This document shows positions 9,221 to 18,189 of a stretch of DNA of 64,000 nt, one piece after another. The notes beneath the pieces were generated by a model. That model saw only the letters and a program-made list of their open reading frames with translations. It was not told where the DNA came from and ran no database searches. Positions within the stretch are counted from its first letter, which is position 1, and the number at the start of each line of letters is the position of its first letter. Position numbers and translations under genes: made by a program. Origin of the DNA: Bacillus sp. FJAT-27225 (GTDB lineage Bacteria > Bacillota > Bacilli > Bacillales > Cytobacillaceae); NCBI RefSeq assembly GCF_001685025.1, contig NZ_MAYU01000001.1:1-64000 (forward strand). The letters are read 5' to 3'.

Positions 9221-9430
9221 ATGGGGATGTTTCTGCCTCCAGTCATTCTGCTGATTATAGTAAGCCTTCTTGTTTATTTTGTAATTTCATATCTAAACAG
9301 GGCGAAGAACATTAAAAATCGCCGGAATATAACTGTTTTAGTGTTGAGCCTACTTTTAATTATTATTGTCCTGATTATTATGGGAGTTTTAAGTTTTTAT
9401 TCTAATCCAGCTGATCCTTCATCTTTCTAA
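9221..9430 (+). CDS. Small two-span membrane protein
   Basis: The 69-residue protein has two hydrophobic helices (about 4-26 and 37-59) separated by a basic loop (NRAKNIKNRRN), which predicts a cytoplasmic loop. A good site (GGGGG, six bases before the ATG) supports translation. No family is recognised. It lies between the GNAT gene and the broken cyclase-like gene. Confidence 0.6.
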   Translation: MGMFLPPVILLIIVSLLVYFVISYLNRAKNIKNRRNITVLVLSLLLIIIVLIIMGVLSFYSNPADPSSF

Positions 9431-9480
9431 GGTTCTAAAGAGAGTAGTTTATTAGTTTTAAATAAGTTAATCTTAAGGAA

Positions 9481-10368
9481 GTGTTTACGGTTCGAACATT
9501 ATCTTTTGAAAATTTCCAAAAAGCACGACATTATTTAATGGATAACGGAAGGGACTTGGAACAAGAATTGTTTTGTTTTCATTTTGAAAATGGAAACCCT
9601 CAAAACGTTATTTCTTTATTACAACAGTATCAAGGGGAAAATGGCGGATTTAGAAACATGGGGGAAGGACATACAGTTATTCCAAATGGAATGGATACCT
9701 GTATGGCTTTTCAGTAGCTTAGTGAAGTTGGTGCTTCATCAGACGACGTTGTAGTACAAAAAGGCATCCAATACATACTAGATTCATATGATTACGAACT
9801 GAAATGTTGGCACCCGAGGCCTAATCAAAGAAGCGAGGATTGGACCGATAATCCCTGTGCTGAATTGGTGGGTTATTTATATGAATATAGTGAATTAGTT
9901 CCAGGCGATTTTCAAAGAGAAGTAACCGAAAATGCCATAGCGAAAATGAGTAGCATTCATACTTCTGATGAACCAAGGCAATTTTACTTTTTGGAAGCGC
10001 TCAGTTTGCTTCGATTGGCCATAAGAACAGAAGAACCATACCAGTCGATCATTCTAAATCAATTAGAAAAAGATATTGACGAAATTATTGAAACTGACTC
10101 CGATAAATGGGCCACTACTTATTGCGCGAAACCGTTTTTCTTTGCCCATTCACCTGAAAGTCCATTGTATTTGCCAATTAAAGAGTTTGTTATCAGTAGT
10201 TTGGAAAATGAAATTAAAACCCAAGCAGAAGATGGACATTTCATTTTAAACTGGAATTGTGATGAAGAATCAGCAAAAGTTTGGAAAAGTATATGGACAA
10301 TGGATGTTTTAAAGGTTCTGTACCATCACGGTATGATTGAAAAAGAATGGGAGGAGAAGATGAATTGA
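9481..10368 (+). pseudogene. Terpene-cyclase/prenyltransferase-like alpha-toroid protein, interrupted by TAG
   Basis: One reading frame runs from GTG at 9481 to the TGA at 10366-10368, broken only by a TAG at 9715-9717. The first part contains LLQQYQGENGGFRNMG, a QW-like repeat (Q-x3-G-x-x-G-G-F) of squalene/prenyltransferase alpha-alpha toroids. Downstream residues (CWHPRPNQRS, DNPCAELVGYLYEYSE) continue that fold. With the stop read through the protein would have about 295 residues, close to the intact 304-residue relative at 55423. Either the gene is inactive or the base is an error. The next gene starts inside its stop codon, so the two were probably translationally coupled. The role is unknown. 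Confidence 0.65.
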
Positions 10369-10751
10369 AAGCACAAATAAACCTGATCACACTAGTTACC
10401 GATAACGTGGAAGGAATGACTAATTTCTACCGAGATGTCCTAGGGTTTACAATCAAAAGTGAATCTCCGAATTATGTTGAGTTTCATAATGAGGGGGTAA
10501 GATTTTCTATTTGTTCGAGGGAAATAATGTCCGATATCACTGACGGACACAGCTCCTTTAGTGAGGAGAAGAATGGCCAGTCTTTTGAATTGGCATTCCC
10601 ATGTGAAACACAAGAGGAAGTGGAGCAATCCTTTAAAGAAATAATAGAAAAGGGAGCTACCCCAATTAAAGAACCTTCACAAATGCCCTGGGGCCAGACA
10701 ACTGCTTTCTTTGCTGACCCTGACGGCAACATACATGAAATCTTTTGTTAA
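10365..10751 (+). CDS. VOC-family (glyoxalase/bleomycin-resistance fold) protein
   Basis: The 128-residue protein has two beta-alpha-beta-beta-beta modules of the vicinal-oxygen-chelate fold. Module 1 is NLITLVTDNVEGMTNFYRD and module 2 ends in FFADPDGNIHEIF, the typical C-terminal metal-ligand segment (Glu in HEIF). The TTG start at 10365 overlaps the upstream TGA, and GGGAGGAG lies about ten bases before it. Members are isomerases, dioxygenases or drug-binding proteins; the function is undetermined. Confidence 0.8.
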   Translation: MKAQINLITLVTDNVEGMTNFYRDVLGFTIKSESPNYVEFHNEGVRFSICSREIMSDITDGHSSFSEEKNGQSFELAFPCETQEEVEQSFKEIIEKGATPIKEPSQMPWGQTTAFFADPDGNIHEIFC

Positions 10752-10841
10752 GAAACAGGGCTTTATCTTCGCGAGGGGGAAAGTCCTTTCTTATTAAATA
10801 ACGGCTGTGTAGTAGTTCGAAATTTATTATGGGGTGAAGAA

Positions 10842-11593
10842 TTGTCCACTGATATTCTTAAACAAAACCGAAAAAGCTGGGATAAAGTAGCACATCATTT
10901 TAATGGTGTGGACGCATTGCCAAGTTATGGCCCTTTTGCACAAACAGAAGATGAGTTAGGACTATTTGATGAAATTGCGAATAAAAAAGTTCTTGATATT
11001 GGTTGTGGCAGCGGTCATTCATTGAAGTATATGGCAGAAAAAGGTGCTGCCGAACTAGTATTGATTTATCAGAGGCTCAAATAAAAACAGCAAGCGAAAC
11101 TCTTAAGGATGTTAAAGCCAATTTAATTTGTTCACCAATGGAAAATGACGTTGGTATACCTAAGGAATATTTCGATGTGGTTTATTCGATATATGCAATT
11201 GGATGGACAACAAATCTTTCCGCTACATTTGATTTGATTCATTCCTATTTAAAGCCCGGTGGATACTTTATATTTAGTTGGGATCATCCTCTGTACCCAC
11301 ATTTGAAAAGCCATGAAGGACAAATCTACCTTGATGGCTCATATCAAGATGAAGGGGTAACAAAATATCCGAGATTTAAAGGTGAAGAAGCACCAGTTGT
11401 CATTCCTAAAAGAAAGATGGCAACGTACATAAATGAATTAATTAGAGCGGGTTTTACAATAGGCGCTGTTATTGAAAGTGTCGTGTCATCTGAATTTGAT
11501 ACAGTTAGTGAGGAGATATCTGATCGCTACTATTCTTTATACAAGGCAAGGAAGTTTCCGACTACGATGATAATGAAGTCAATAAAAGGATAG
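10842..11593 (+). pseudogene. Class I SAM methyltransferase, frameshifted
   Basis: The 5' part (TTG start at 10842, site GGGGTGAAG) encodes motif I KVLDIGCGSGHS and breaks off near 11055 in the wrong frame. The remainder continues in another frame with IDLSEAQIKTASETL, FDVVYSIYAIGWT and the C-terminal methyltransferase segment, ending at 11593. Restoring one base near 11055-11065 joins both parts into a complete protein of about 250 residues. The family resembles UbiE/Bsu YxbB-type methyltransferases. The single-base loss is either a mutation or a sequencing error. Confidence 0.8.
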
Positions 11594-11616
11594 CTATTCT
11601 TCCAAGTGGGACAAAT

Positions 11617-12135
11617 ATGACGAAACCAACAGTAACTCTTAGTGATTATAGTTCAAATTGGGAAAAACAATATGAATATGAGAAAATAAGAATCCTTAAC
11701 GTTTTAGCTGAAAAGATAATCGGAATTGAACATATTGGAAGCACCTCTATAAAGGGATTAGCAGCAAAACCAATCATTGATATTATTTTAGGTGTACAAG
11801 ACCTAGATGATGTAAAAAATTTTGTTAGTTTTCTTAGTGAAATAGAATATGAATATGTTCCTAAACCTGAGTTTAAAGAAAGAATGTTTTTTAGGAAGGG
11901 ATTATGGGGAGAAGGCACGTGTCATCTTCATATTTGCGAATATAATAGCCGTGAATGGATTGAAAAAATAGTATTTCGTGATTATCTTAGGATACACCCT
12001 CAAGTAGCCGAAGAGTATGCTGCATTAAAAAAGGAACTTGCTTCTAAACACAAGTTTGATAGACCGACCTATACGAAGAATAAAGAACCGTTTATAAAAG
12101 CAACAATCGAAAAAGCTAGGAAGCAATTACAGTAA
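11617..12135 (+). CDS. GrpB-family protein (UPF0157, nucleotidyltransferase fold)
   Basis: The 172-residue protein carries the nucleotidyltransferase-like motif IEHIGSTSIKGLAAKPIID (Gly41-Ser42 and Asp55), as seen in GrpB/UPF0157 proteins and in the C-terminal domain of some dephospho-CoA kinases. The rest (WGEGTCHLHICEYNS, FRDYLRIHPQVAEEY) matches the family. The start is an ATG 24 bases after the preceding methyltransferase frame, so the two may be one transcript. The biochemical role is not established. A second member lies at 17551. Confidence 0.8.
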   Translation: MTKPTVTLSDYSSNWEKQYEYEKIRILNVLAEKIIGIEHIGSTSIKGLAAKPIIDIILGVQDLDDVKNFVSFLSEIEYEYVPKPEFKERMFFRKGLWGEGTCHLHICEYNSREWIEKIVFRDYLRIHPQVAEEYAALKKELASKHKFDRPTYTKNKEPFIKATIEKARKQLQ

Positions 12136-12270
12136 AAATAACATTGATTGTTTTAATGCGTGATTCCGCTAATGAACAAACCGTACAGGTATGCTCAATA
12201 AGGGGCTTTTTTTGAGTTGAGTAGTTTGAGAGGAATTGGCATTTTTAAGGCCAAATCATACTATTAAGTT

Positions 12271-12309
12271 TTTTAAAAAAAATGCGGCTTGAGGAAAGCT
12301 CCTCAAGCC
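12271..12309 (-). terminator. Terminator of the tgl/YjcZ-like unit
   Basis: A perfect 10-bp stem (GGCTTGAGGA with TCCTCAAGCC) and a 4-nt loop are followed on the minus strand by a long T run. Confidence 0.85.
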
Positions 12310-12357
12310 ATATTAATTATTTTTACATAATTTTTCCGCATTTAAGCATTTCAGTTA

Positions 12358-12663
12358 TCACTTGCTAAAGCCGAAACAACTTGCACCTATAATGATAAGC
12401 AAAATAAACAATACTACAATTAAGGCAAAATTATTCCGATAACTAGGACAGCCATAACCATAAACAGGAGATGCACATTCATAACCATAAACCGGAGTTG
12501 GACATCCATAATCATAAACAGGAGCTGTATAAGCAGGCATTGGAGCAATGTTTGAAGCAATGTTTGGAGCTACATTTGGGGAAATATTTGGAGCAATGTT
12601 TGGTGCAATATTCGGAGGAACATTAGCACCAAGATACGGTGATGCGTTAAGGTTTGGATACAT
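12358..12663 (-). CDS. YjcZ-like sporulation protein with Asn/Pro repeat region
   Basis: The protein is about 101 residues. Its C-terminal 30 residues are a textbook YjcZ-type tail: a YGYGCPSY stretch followed by the membrane helix NFALIVVLFILLIIIGASCF. The N-terminal part is unusual, with about seven tetrapeptide repeats of P/S-N-I-A type and three further CGYGY-like Tyr/Gly/Cys blocks. YjcZ proteins are small sporulation-associated membrane peptides, usually under 60 residues. The ATG at 12663 was chosen because GGAAGTG precedes it by about five bases; an ATG at 12681 would add six residues. It lies directly downstream of tgl on the same strand, which fits a late-sporulation unit. Confidence 0.7.
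   Translation of the reverse strand: MYPNLNASPYLGANVPPNIAPNIAPNISPNVAPNIASNIAPMPAYTAPVYDYGCPTPVYGYECASPVYGYGCPSYRNNFALIVVLFILLIIIGASCFGFSK
12541..12627 (-). repeat. 12-bp coding tandem repeat
   Basis: About seven imperfect copies of a 12-bp unit (TTTGGAGCAATG on the plus strand) encode the N-I-A-P repeats of the YjcZ-like protein. Copies differ mostly at third positions or by conservative changes. Such an array could vary in length. Confidence 0.75.
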
Positions 12664-12775
12664 TATCACACTTCCATTCATGTAAGGAATTTCCCTATAT
12701 AGTACTCCCAGAGCTGGGTTTTGAGCCCGTCTATTAAAAAATGGGTAAATGTCAGGGGTGTGAAATGACCAGATA

Positions 12776-13606
12776 TTATAGTAAATAATAAAGATAGTGA
12801 GCATATGAAATCGAGCTTTTGCCATGGTGCACAATTGGACGCTGCATTTTGTATGCATTACCGTTTCTAAACCAGCTTGCCATTCCAAATAAATACTTAA
12901 AAGAAGGCCTTGTCACCAATTTTGTTAAATAAGCTGGTTGATCACTATACGGTTTTCTTTTTTCATTTAGAATTTGAATCATTTCTTGTGATGGCCTTAT
13001 ATTAAATCCATGTCCAAAAAATCTGCCATCATCAAGGGCAACAGCATTAATACCTCTGAACTGTGGTTTTCTTCGATCAAAGTCAGGATTATTAAAGTAC
13101 AAAACATCTCCAGGGAGAAAATGATTGGAATAAAAAGTGATGATACCCACGTCAGTATCTGTATGCCAGCTGTATAGATATAAATCTTGAAACAGTGAAT
13201 TAAATATATTGGTACCCATACTTTTCAATATGGCGTGGTAATAGATGATTGGAATAGCGGTTGCACATTCAAATGCATAGAGGGAACTGTTCCGAAAAAT
13301 ATCCAGAATCGCATCAGCCGGTTGTACATCGGGTCTTAAAAGGAACCCGCCTTCCGTGGTTAATTGCCAGTACCTTGGGTTGCAGCGGGCATATGCAAAC
13401 GTAGTAAACGCTGCTTGACTATTGTTCATTTCTTTCGCACTTTGGATAATGTTCTTACGGACTTTAAGTTCAAACAACAATTCAGGCTCGGAATAATAAG
13501 AATACAAGACCGGAGAATTCTGCATCTGGTTAATAATTGTTTTCTCAATACTTCCAAATTGCCAATTTTCACTCTGTTGAAACGGGACCCCTGATAGTTG
13601 GATCAT
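12776..13606 (-). CDS. tgl: Protein-glutamine gamma-glutamyltransferase (spore coat transglutaminase)
   Basis: The 276-residue protein matches Bacillus Tgl, which cross-links coat proteins through glutamyl-lysine bonds in the mother cell late in sporulation. Alignable landmarks are ELLFELKVRKNI, the active-site YAFECATAI (Glu113-Cys114, equivalent to Glu115-Cys116 of B. subtilis as I recall it), PGDVLYFNNPDFD and the His in FFGHGFNI. One oddity is that the RGEN segment holding Glu187 of the B. subtilis enzyme reads RGIN here, so that glutamate is replaced by isoleucine. The start is the ATG at 13606, five bases after GGGGG. The C-terminus is about 30 residues longer than in B. subtilis, as in the B. 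cereus group. The YjcZ-like gene follows. Confidence 0.9.
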   Translation of the reverse strand: MIQLSGVPFQQSENWQFGSIEKTIINQMQNSPVLYSYYSEPELLFELKVRKNIIQSAKEMNNSQAAFTTFAYARCNPRYWQLTTEGGFLLRPDVQPADAILDIFRNSSLYAFECATAIPIIYYHAILKSMGTNIFNSLFQDLYLYSWHTDTDVGIITFYSNHFLPGDVLYFNNPDFDRRKPQFRGINAVALDDGRFFGHGFNIRPSQEMIQILNEKRKPYSDQPAYLTKLVTRPSFKYLFGMASWFRNGNAYKMQRPIVHHGKSSISYAHYLYYLL

Positions 13607-13649
13607 ACAATCCCCCATTCCTCTACGACTTTTCATCTGCATTCATATC

Positions 13650-13658
13650 TATCGTATT
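13650..13658 (-). promoter_or_regulatory. Possible SigK-type -10 element for tgl
   Basis: On the minus strand AATACGATA lies 44 bases before the tgl start. It differs at one position from the SigK -10 consensus CATANNNTA as I remember it. No clear -35 AC was fixed at the right distance. SigK control is known for tgl in B. subtilis, which is the main reason for the call. Confidence 0.25.
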
Positions 13659-13840
13659 CTCATTTTTATTTATCATGTTAAGATGCAGAAACAATAATTA
13701 TCTGTCCTTATATAGAAAAGAGCATCCAAAAAAATCACTGGAAAGTATGAGGCAGGCTGTTTTAATGAACCCAGATTCCTCTGAACCACCAATGTTTCAT
13801 TTCAAAGTTGGTGGGAAAACAATGCATGGGAGGAATGATG

Positions 13841-14920
13841 ATGGATAATAATCTATTTGGTAAGTCGGGGTTGAATGTTTCAAAATATGCTTTGGGCACG
13901 ATACCGTTCAGTGGTACGAAAGGCTTTGAAAATGCCGGTGACATGGACCAAGAAACGGCAAATTATATGGTGGATTATGCGCTGGATCAAGGCATTAATC
14001 AATTTGATACTGCGAATATGTACGCGAAAGGGGATGCAGAAATTGTTTTAGGCAAGGCGATTAGAGGCAAGCGGCATGAAATGGTTATTAGCAGTAAAAC
14101 GGGATTTCAGCTGACAGATAATCCGAATGATGTTGGCGCGACTAGAATCAATATTGAATCGTCAATAGACGCTTCATTAAAAAGGCTCGGTACCGACTAC
14201 ATAGATTTATACTATGTCCACCTTTGGGATGGCCAAGTACCTGTCTACGAGACTGTCCAGGTAATGAATGACCTCATTAAAAAAGGGAAGATTCGCTATT
14301 GGGGAGTATCCAATTACAGTGGTTGGGCGCTTGCCAAGACGCATACACTGGCAGTAGAAAACAATATGACGCCGCCAATTGCACAGCAAATATATTACAC
14401 CCCGGAATCACGTGAGGCAGAGTATGAACTTTTACCAGCAGGCAAAGAACTCGGGATTGCTAATAGTATTTGGTCTCCGCTGGGTGAGGGGCTTCTCACA
14501 GGTAAAATTACGAGAAACAAGAAAGCCGAACCAGGTACAAGACAAGGGGATGGCTGGTCCGAACCATATATTAAGGATATCGATTTATTTTATAATCTAG
14601 TCGATTTGTTGAAGGATGTGGCATCAAAACATAAAGCGACAGTCCCCCAAGTCGTCCTTGCATGGCTGCGTGACAGACCAAATGTCGATTCAATCGTCTT
14701 GGCTGCAAGAAATAAAGAACAGTTGCACGAAAACATTGCATCCTATAATTTAAAGTTAACGGACGAAGATATTTCGCAAATTACTGATTTAACAACACCT
14801 GAACCTATTTACCCATTATGGCACCGCGCTATGAATTCATTTGATCGAGCTTCGGCTGCAGAGAAAGGATATTTAGAAGGATACAAAAGGTTAATGGATA
14901 GCAAAAATCGAAATATATAA
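13841..14920 (+). CDS. Aldo/keto reductase
   Basis: The 359-residue NADPH-dependent oxidoreductase has the (beta/alpha)8 fold. The catalytic tetrad is visible: Asp and Tyr in FDTANMYAKGDAE, Lys in VISSKTG and His in YYVHLWD. The cofactor-binding end is seen at IWSPLGEGLLTGK and SIVLAARNKEQL. Of three consecutive ATG codons, the third (13841) is seven bases after GGAGG. Overall layout resembles YhdN/IolS-type (AKR11/12) reductases that act on aldehydes or sugars. It has its own terminator. The physiological substrate is unknown. Confidence 0.9.
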   Translation: MDNNLFGKSGLNVSKYALGTIPFSGTKGFENAGDMDQETANYMVDYALDQGINQFDTANMYAKGDAEIVLGKAIRGKRHEMVISSKTGFQLTDNPNDVGATRINIESSIDASLKRLGTDYIDLYYVHLWDGQVPVYETVQVMNDLIKKGKIRYWGVSNYSGWALAKTHTLAVENNMTPPIAQQIYYTPESREAEYELLPAGKELGIANSIWSPLGEGLLTGKITRNKKAEPGTRQGDGWSEPYIKDIDLFYNLVDLLKDVASKHKATVPQVVLAWLRDRPNVDSIVLAARNKEQLHENIASYNLKLTDEDISQITDLTTPEPIYPLWHRAMNSFDRASAAEKGYLEGYKRLMDSKNRNI

Positions 14921-14954
14921 AGATGATGGAGCAATAATTTTAGCTGACACTTAA

Positions 14955-14994
14955 AGACGAACCACACACCAGATATTGTGCGGGTTCGTCTTTG
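14955..14994 (+). terminator. Terminator of the aldo/keto reductase gene
   Basis: AGACGAACC (14955-14963) and the following ACACA pair with TGTGCGGGTTCGTCT with one bulge. TTTG follows. Confidence 0.75.
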
Positions 14995-15021
14995 TTCAAT
15001 GTAAAATTTGCTTCAAAGCAA

Positions 15022-15050
15022 GAAAAAAAGCCAAATGCTGAAATTTGGCT
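15022..15050 (-). terminator. Terminator of the DHA2 MFS gene
   Basis: AGCCAAAT (15029-15036) pairs with ATTTGGCT (15043-15050). On the minus strand seven T residues follow. Confidence 0.85.
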
Positions 15051-15079
15051 TAAAAGGCTCTTGAATTTTCCACCCGGAT

Positions 15080-16453
15080 TTATCTTTCACCATGGCTAAC
15101 TCTTTCTTTTTGTGTAATATAAAAAATGACAGGTATGATCAAAATAGATACGATCATTAAAACGAAGGCAATTGAGTTTTTATTGTGATCATTTACCCCA
15201 GCAGCAAACATAACGCCATATAAGCTTGATGCAAGGATGTTCCCGATAAATCGTGAAGTCTGCAGTAAACCGGAAGCTATTCCGCTTTGTTCTTTTGGGA
15301 CAATCGAATAGAGTGAATTTTGTGTGCCAATCGTTAATGCACCATTGCTTATACCTGTGATTGCCAACACTATAAAAATCCACAGCAGACTGGATTGTTG
15401 ATTAAATGCAACCAGTAACCCAACCCCTACGATTCCCACCGCAGCTCCAAATAATAATGGAATTCTAAATCCGACCTTTTCTGTCCAACGTGTCGCTATA
15501 GGTGTCATCACCATTGCAAAGATCGAAATAGATAGCATCATCATACCCGCCGTTTTTGAGTCAAGCATGATCACCTTTTGCAAATAGGTCGGCATAGATA
15601 AAATTAAGGCGAAGAATACAAGTGTGACTAAGATAAATTGAAAATAAATAAGTGATATTTTCGGGTTTTTCCTTAAAAATACGACATTTAAAAATGGCTC
15701 TTTTCTCTTTTTTTCGTAGAAGTAAAAGAAAATCGAAACTAATAACGACAAGCCGAACGTCCAACTATTAAAGCCGCTTTCTAATGATTGGAAAAAGGTC
15801 ACCCAGGACGACATAAGGATGCTGAATAGAATAATACCAATGAAATCCCATTTGTATGGCTTAACCGCAGCCTTTACATCATTCGGTATATAAACCAAAG
15901 TTAGTATTGCTGAAATAATGATGAAAGGGAAATTTACATAAAAAATAACCGGCCATCCGGCAAACTGAATTAATAGTCCGCTTATTGTTGGTCCAAGTGC
16001 TGCCGTAACTGTTGCAAATACTGCCAGTGTAGCAATTACCCTATTTTGGTTTTTAGTGATAGTGGTTCGGACAATTCCGATTCCAGCGGGAAAAAGAGCG
16101 GAAGTCCCAATCGCTTGGATGCCTCTCATTCCAAGCAAAAACATCATATTTGGGGATAAGGGCGCCAAAAACGAAGAAATAGACACTAGGACCAACCCTA
16201 GCAGATAGATTTTCTTCCTGCCGTAATGATCGCTTAATTTTCCGGCTAATGGCATGAAAATAGCGCTTATAATGAAATAGGAAGAAATTAACCAGGATAT
16301 ATCCCTGGATGTAAGTTGAAACTCCGTTTGTATGGCTGGCAATGCCACTGTAATCATCGTTGTATTTAAAGGGTTTAAAACAACCCCCAACACAATAGCC
16401 GCAATTAACAATCTAGGGCTTTTCACCAAATCCCCATTACTTCTTTCTGACAT
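15080..16453 (-). CDS. MFS transporter, DHA2 (14-TM) multidrug-efflux type
   Basis: The 457-residue protein has about 14 hydrophobic spans. The TM1 motif LNTTMITVALPAIQ is a close match to motif D1 (L-D-x-T-v-x-n-v-A-L-P) of DHA2 exporters, and GKLSDHYGRKKIYLLG is motif A. The span around AALGPTISGLLIQFAGW is motif C of antiporters. The start is the ATG at 16453 after AAGGAA. DHA2 proteins export drugs, dyes or amphipathic metabolites with proton antiport. No regulator gene is adjacent. It is divergent from the secreted protein at 16591. Confidence 0.9.
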   Translation of the reverse strand: MSERSNGDLVKSPRLLIAAIVLGVVLNPLNTTMITVALPAIQTEFQLTSRDISWLISSYFIISAIFMPLAGKLSDHYGRKKIYLLGLVLVSISSFLAPLSPNMMFLLGMRGIQAIGTSALFPAGIGIVRTTITKNQNRVIATLAVFATVTAALGPTISGLLIQFAGWPVIFYVNFPFIIISAILTLVYIPNDVKAAVKPYKWDFIGIILFSILMSSWVTFFQSLESGFNSWTFGLSLLVSIFFYFYEKKRKEPFLNVVFLRKNPKISLIYFQFILVTLVFFALILSMPTYLQKVIMLDSKTAGMMMLSISIFAMVMTPIATRWTEKVGFRIPLLFGAAVGIVGVGLLVAFNQQSSLLWIFIVLAITGISNGALTIGTQNSLYSIVPKEQSGIASGLLQTSRFIGNILASSLYGVMFAAGVNDHNKNSIAFVLMIVSILIIPVIFYITQKERVSHGER

Positions 16454-16590
16454 CAAATTTCCTTCTTTCTATCTTTATAAAGGTACATATAGTTAATGAT
16501 TATATCAAAATTAAACGTTGTATACAGGTAAAAGGATGTTTATTAAACTGAATCGGATAAACTAACCAAAAGAATGGGAAGAGGTGCTTT

Positions 16591-17043
16591 ATGAAAAAGT
16601 TACTATTGGTTAGTTTATTTAGCATCATTACTTCATTGTATCCTATGCAAGCTAAGGCCATTACAGTGCCTTGTAGTATGGTTTTAACCCCAACTGATCA
16701 GCATCCTCCAAATGCGATGGGAGCTGCATTGGTTTACAAGGTCCAACTGAATCCGCCAAGTTTTGCTCGAACGAACATTAGTATTATTGCAGTCCATCTA
16801 CCAGTGCCAACACAATATGGGAATTATGATGGGTATGAAGGGTTTGCATTTAAACCAAATGAAATTAGCTGGCGTTTTAGATTATATCCTACTCAGGAAG
16901 AAGATAGTCCAACTTGGGGAGGACGATTTGATTTAATCACAGCCGAGATGGAAAATGTTCAAGTTCAGGTGAGGCTATCCAATTCAAAAACAGAAAAATT
17001 GGGCCCGAGTGTTTTGAGCAATCATATTAAGCAGTGTAAATAG
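16591..17043 (+). CDS. Secreted hypothetical protein
   Basis: The 150-residue protein has a clear signal peptide: MKK, a hydrophobic core, and cleavage probably after AKA at residue 23. The mature part is about 127 residues, beta-rich, with two cysteines (CSMV at the start and QCK at the end) that could form one disulfide. Proline- and tyrosine-rich loops (PVPTQYGNYDGYEG) suggest an extracellular beta-sandwich. No named family is recognised. The start is an ATG after GGGAAGAGG. Confidence 0.65.
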   Translation: MKKLLLVSLFSIITSLYPMQAKAITVPCSMVLTPTDQHPPNAMGAALVYKVQLNPPSFARTNISIIAVHLPVPTQYGNYDGYEGFAFKPNEISWRFRLYPTQEEDSPTWGGRFDLITAEMENVQVQVRLSNSKTEKLGPSVLSNHIKQCK

Positions 17044-17162
17044 GCTTATCCAACAAGAGCAGACCGACAAGATTAACACATCCTTAGACAGGTAATGCAG
17101 GAGAGGTAAATTTCCATTTATGGTATATAATTCAGTTAAATATGTTAGAAGAGGGTGATACA

Positions 17163-17360
17163 TTGAAAAATAATCCTACCATTGGACTTATAGTATCGTT
17201 AATTGCATTGGGCTTACCACTTATTTTTCTTATTACCTCTTTGACAACTGACGAATGGAATTTTTTCCTTTAGAGTTTATTGCCATCCTTTTCTGCGGGG
17301 CTTACTGGTTTGATTATCACTATTCAACAGATTAAAAAGGGTAAACTGAATAAATTTTAA
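17163..17360 (+). pseudogene. Small membrane protein interrupted by TAG
   Basis: A 65-codon frame starts with TTG after GAGGGTG. It contains TAG at codon 37 (17271-17273) and then continues in frame to TAA at 17358. Both halves are membrane-like (two spans: IGLIVSLIALGLPLIFLI and FSAGLTGLIITIQQ). The stop probably replaces a tryptophan codon by one base change. It is inactive as a full-length protein unless the base is wrong. Confidence 0.55.
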
Positions 17361-17416
17361 TGGAGCAAACATTTGGAGTAGCAGGTTTGGGAAAAATCAA
17401 ATACCAAATCATTTCT

Positions 17417-17455
17417 AAAGCAGTGGATTTCGAAATCGTACTGCTTTTCGTTTTA
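17417..17455 (+). terminator. Terminator downstream of the broken membrane-protein gene
   Basis: AAAGCAGT (17417-17424) pairs with ACTGCTTT (17440-17447), with an inner ATTTCGAAAT palindrome and T residues after. Confidence 0.7.
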
Positions 17456-17550
17456 GTAAGTAGGTTTTTTCAGCAATTTTAGGGTGATTGAAAGAAGGAA
17501 TTTGGAAAAAACAGTCGAATTAATTTTTAACCTATAAGTGGGGTGGACTA

Positions 17551-18078
17551 ATGAAACTAGGATTAAAAAGGGATGAAGTAAGATTGGCAGCACCTACGGT
17601 TGAGTGGCAGAAAGAGTTTGGTAGGGTGAAACAAGATATTATTCAAGCAACCGGAATTGAGGAACACCGAATTGAACATATTGGGAGCACAGCCATCAAG
17701 GATATGGTTGCGAAGCCAATCTTGGATGTATTGGTGGGAGTAGATGATATTGAAAATGTCGATAAATATATTTTTAAGGGCCTAGCCAGTATTGGTTTTT
17801 TAAGATTGAGGGTACAGCGTCCGAAAGAAATCGTACTTGCCAAGTTTACGGATGATACATACGAAGAAAAGACCCACTTTATCCATATGGTCGAATATGA
17901 GAAAGACCTTTGGCAAAATTTAATCTTTTTTAGGGATTACTTGATTTCGAATCAAGCAGCCAGGGAAGAATACCAAAATCTTAAAATGAGATTTATAGAA
18001 CAACATAATGGCGGAATTGATGATTATACCGACTTTAAGGAACAATTCGTAAAAGAAATTTTTAGGAAGAGGATATAA
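17551..18078 (+). CDS. GrpB-family protein (UPF0157), second copy
   Basis: The 175-residue protein carries the same motif as the 11617 gene (IEHIGSTAIKDMVAKPILD), but overall the two have diverged. They share the C-terminal FFRDYLISNQAAREEY type of segment and differ between residues 70 and 105. The start is an ATG after GTGGGGTGG. It is a single-gene unit. Two GrpB paralogues within 6 kb are consistent with an accessory region built from recurrent small families. The molecular function is not established. Confidence 0.8.
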   Translation: MKLGLKRDEVRLAAPTVEWQKEFGRVKQDIIQATGIEEHRIEHIGSTAIKDMVAKPILDVLVGVDDIENVDKYIFKGLASIGFLRLRVQRPKEIVLAKFTDDTYEEKTHFIHMVEYEKDLWQNLIFFRDYLISNQAAREEYQNLKMRFIEQHNGGIDDYTDFKEQFVKEIFRKRI

Positions 18079-18151
18079 GGCAACTAAGCGCTATCCCGAT
18101 ATGTATTTTTAGAAAATAGTAGGGAGACGAAAGTGGAAGTTAGTACAAAAT

Positions 18152-18177
18152 GAAAAACCGTTCAGTTGCCTGAACGG
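18152..18177 (-). terminator. Terminator of the LysE-family gene
   Basis: A perfect 8-bp stem CCGTTCAG/CTGAACGG with loop TTGC has T residues on the minus strand. Confidence 0.85.
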
Positions 18178-18189
18178 AGAAAATTTTTA

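Noticed and set aside
12541-12627. Short regular repeats considered as a CRISPR or minisatellite
   Set aside because: Units of 12 bp are contiguous, in frame and encode N-I-A-P repeats; no spacers exist.
13537-13848. 103-codon plus-strand frame overlapping the start of tgl
   Set aside because: Its first half is antisense to tgl and it lacks a ribosome binding site; the aldo/keto reductase start is well supported in another frame.
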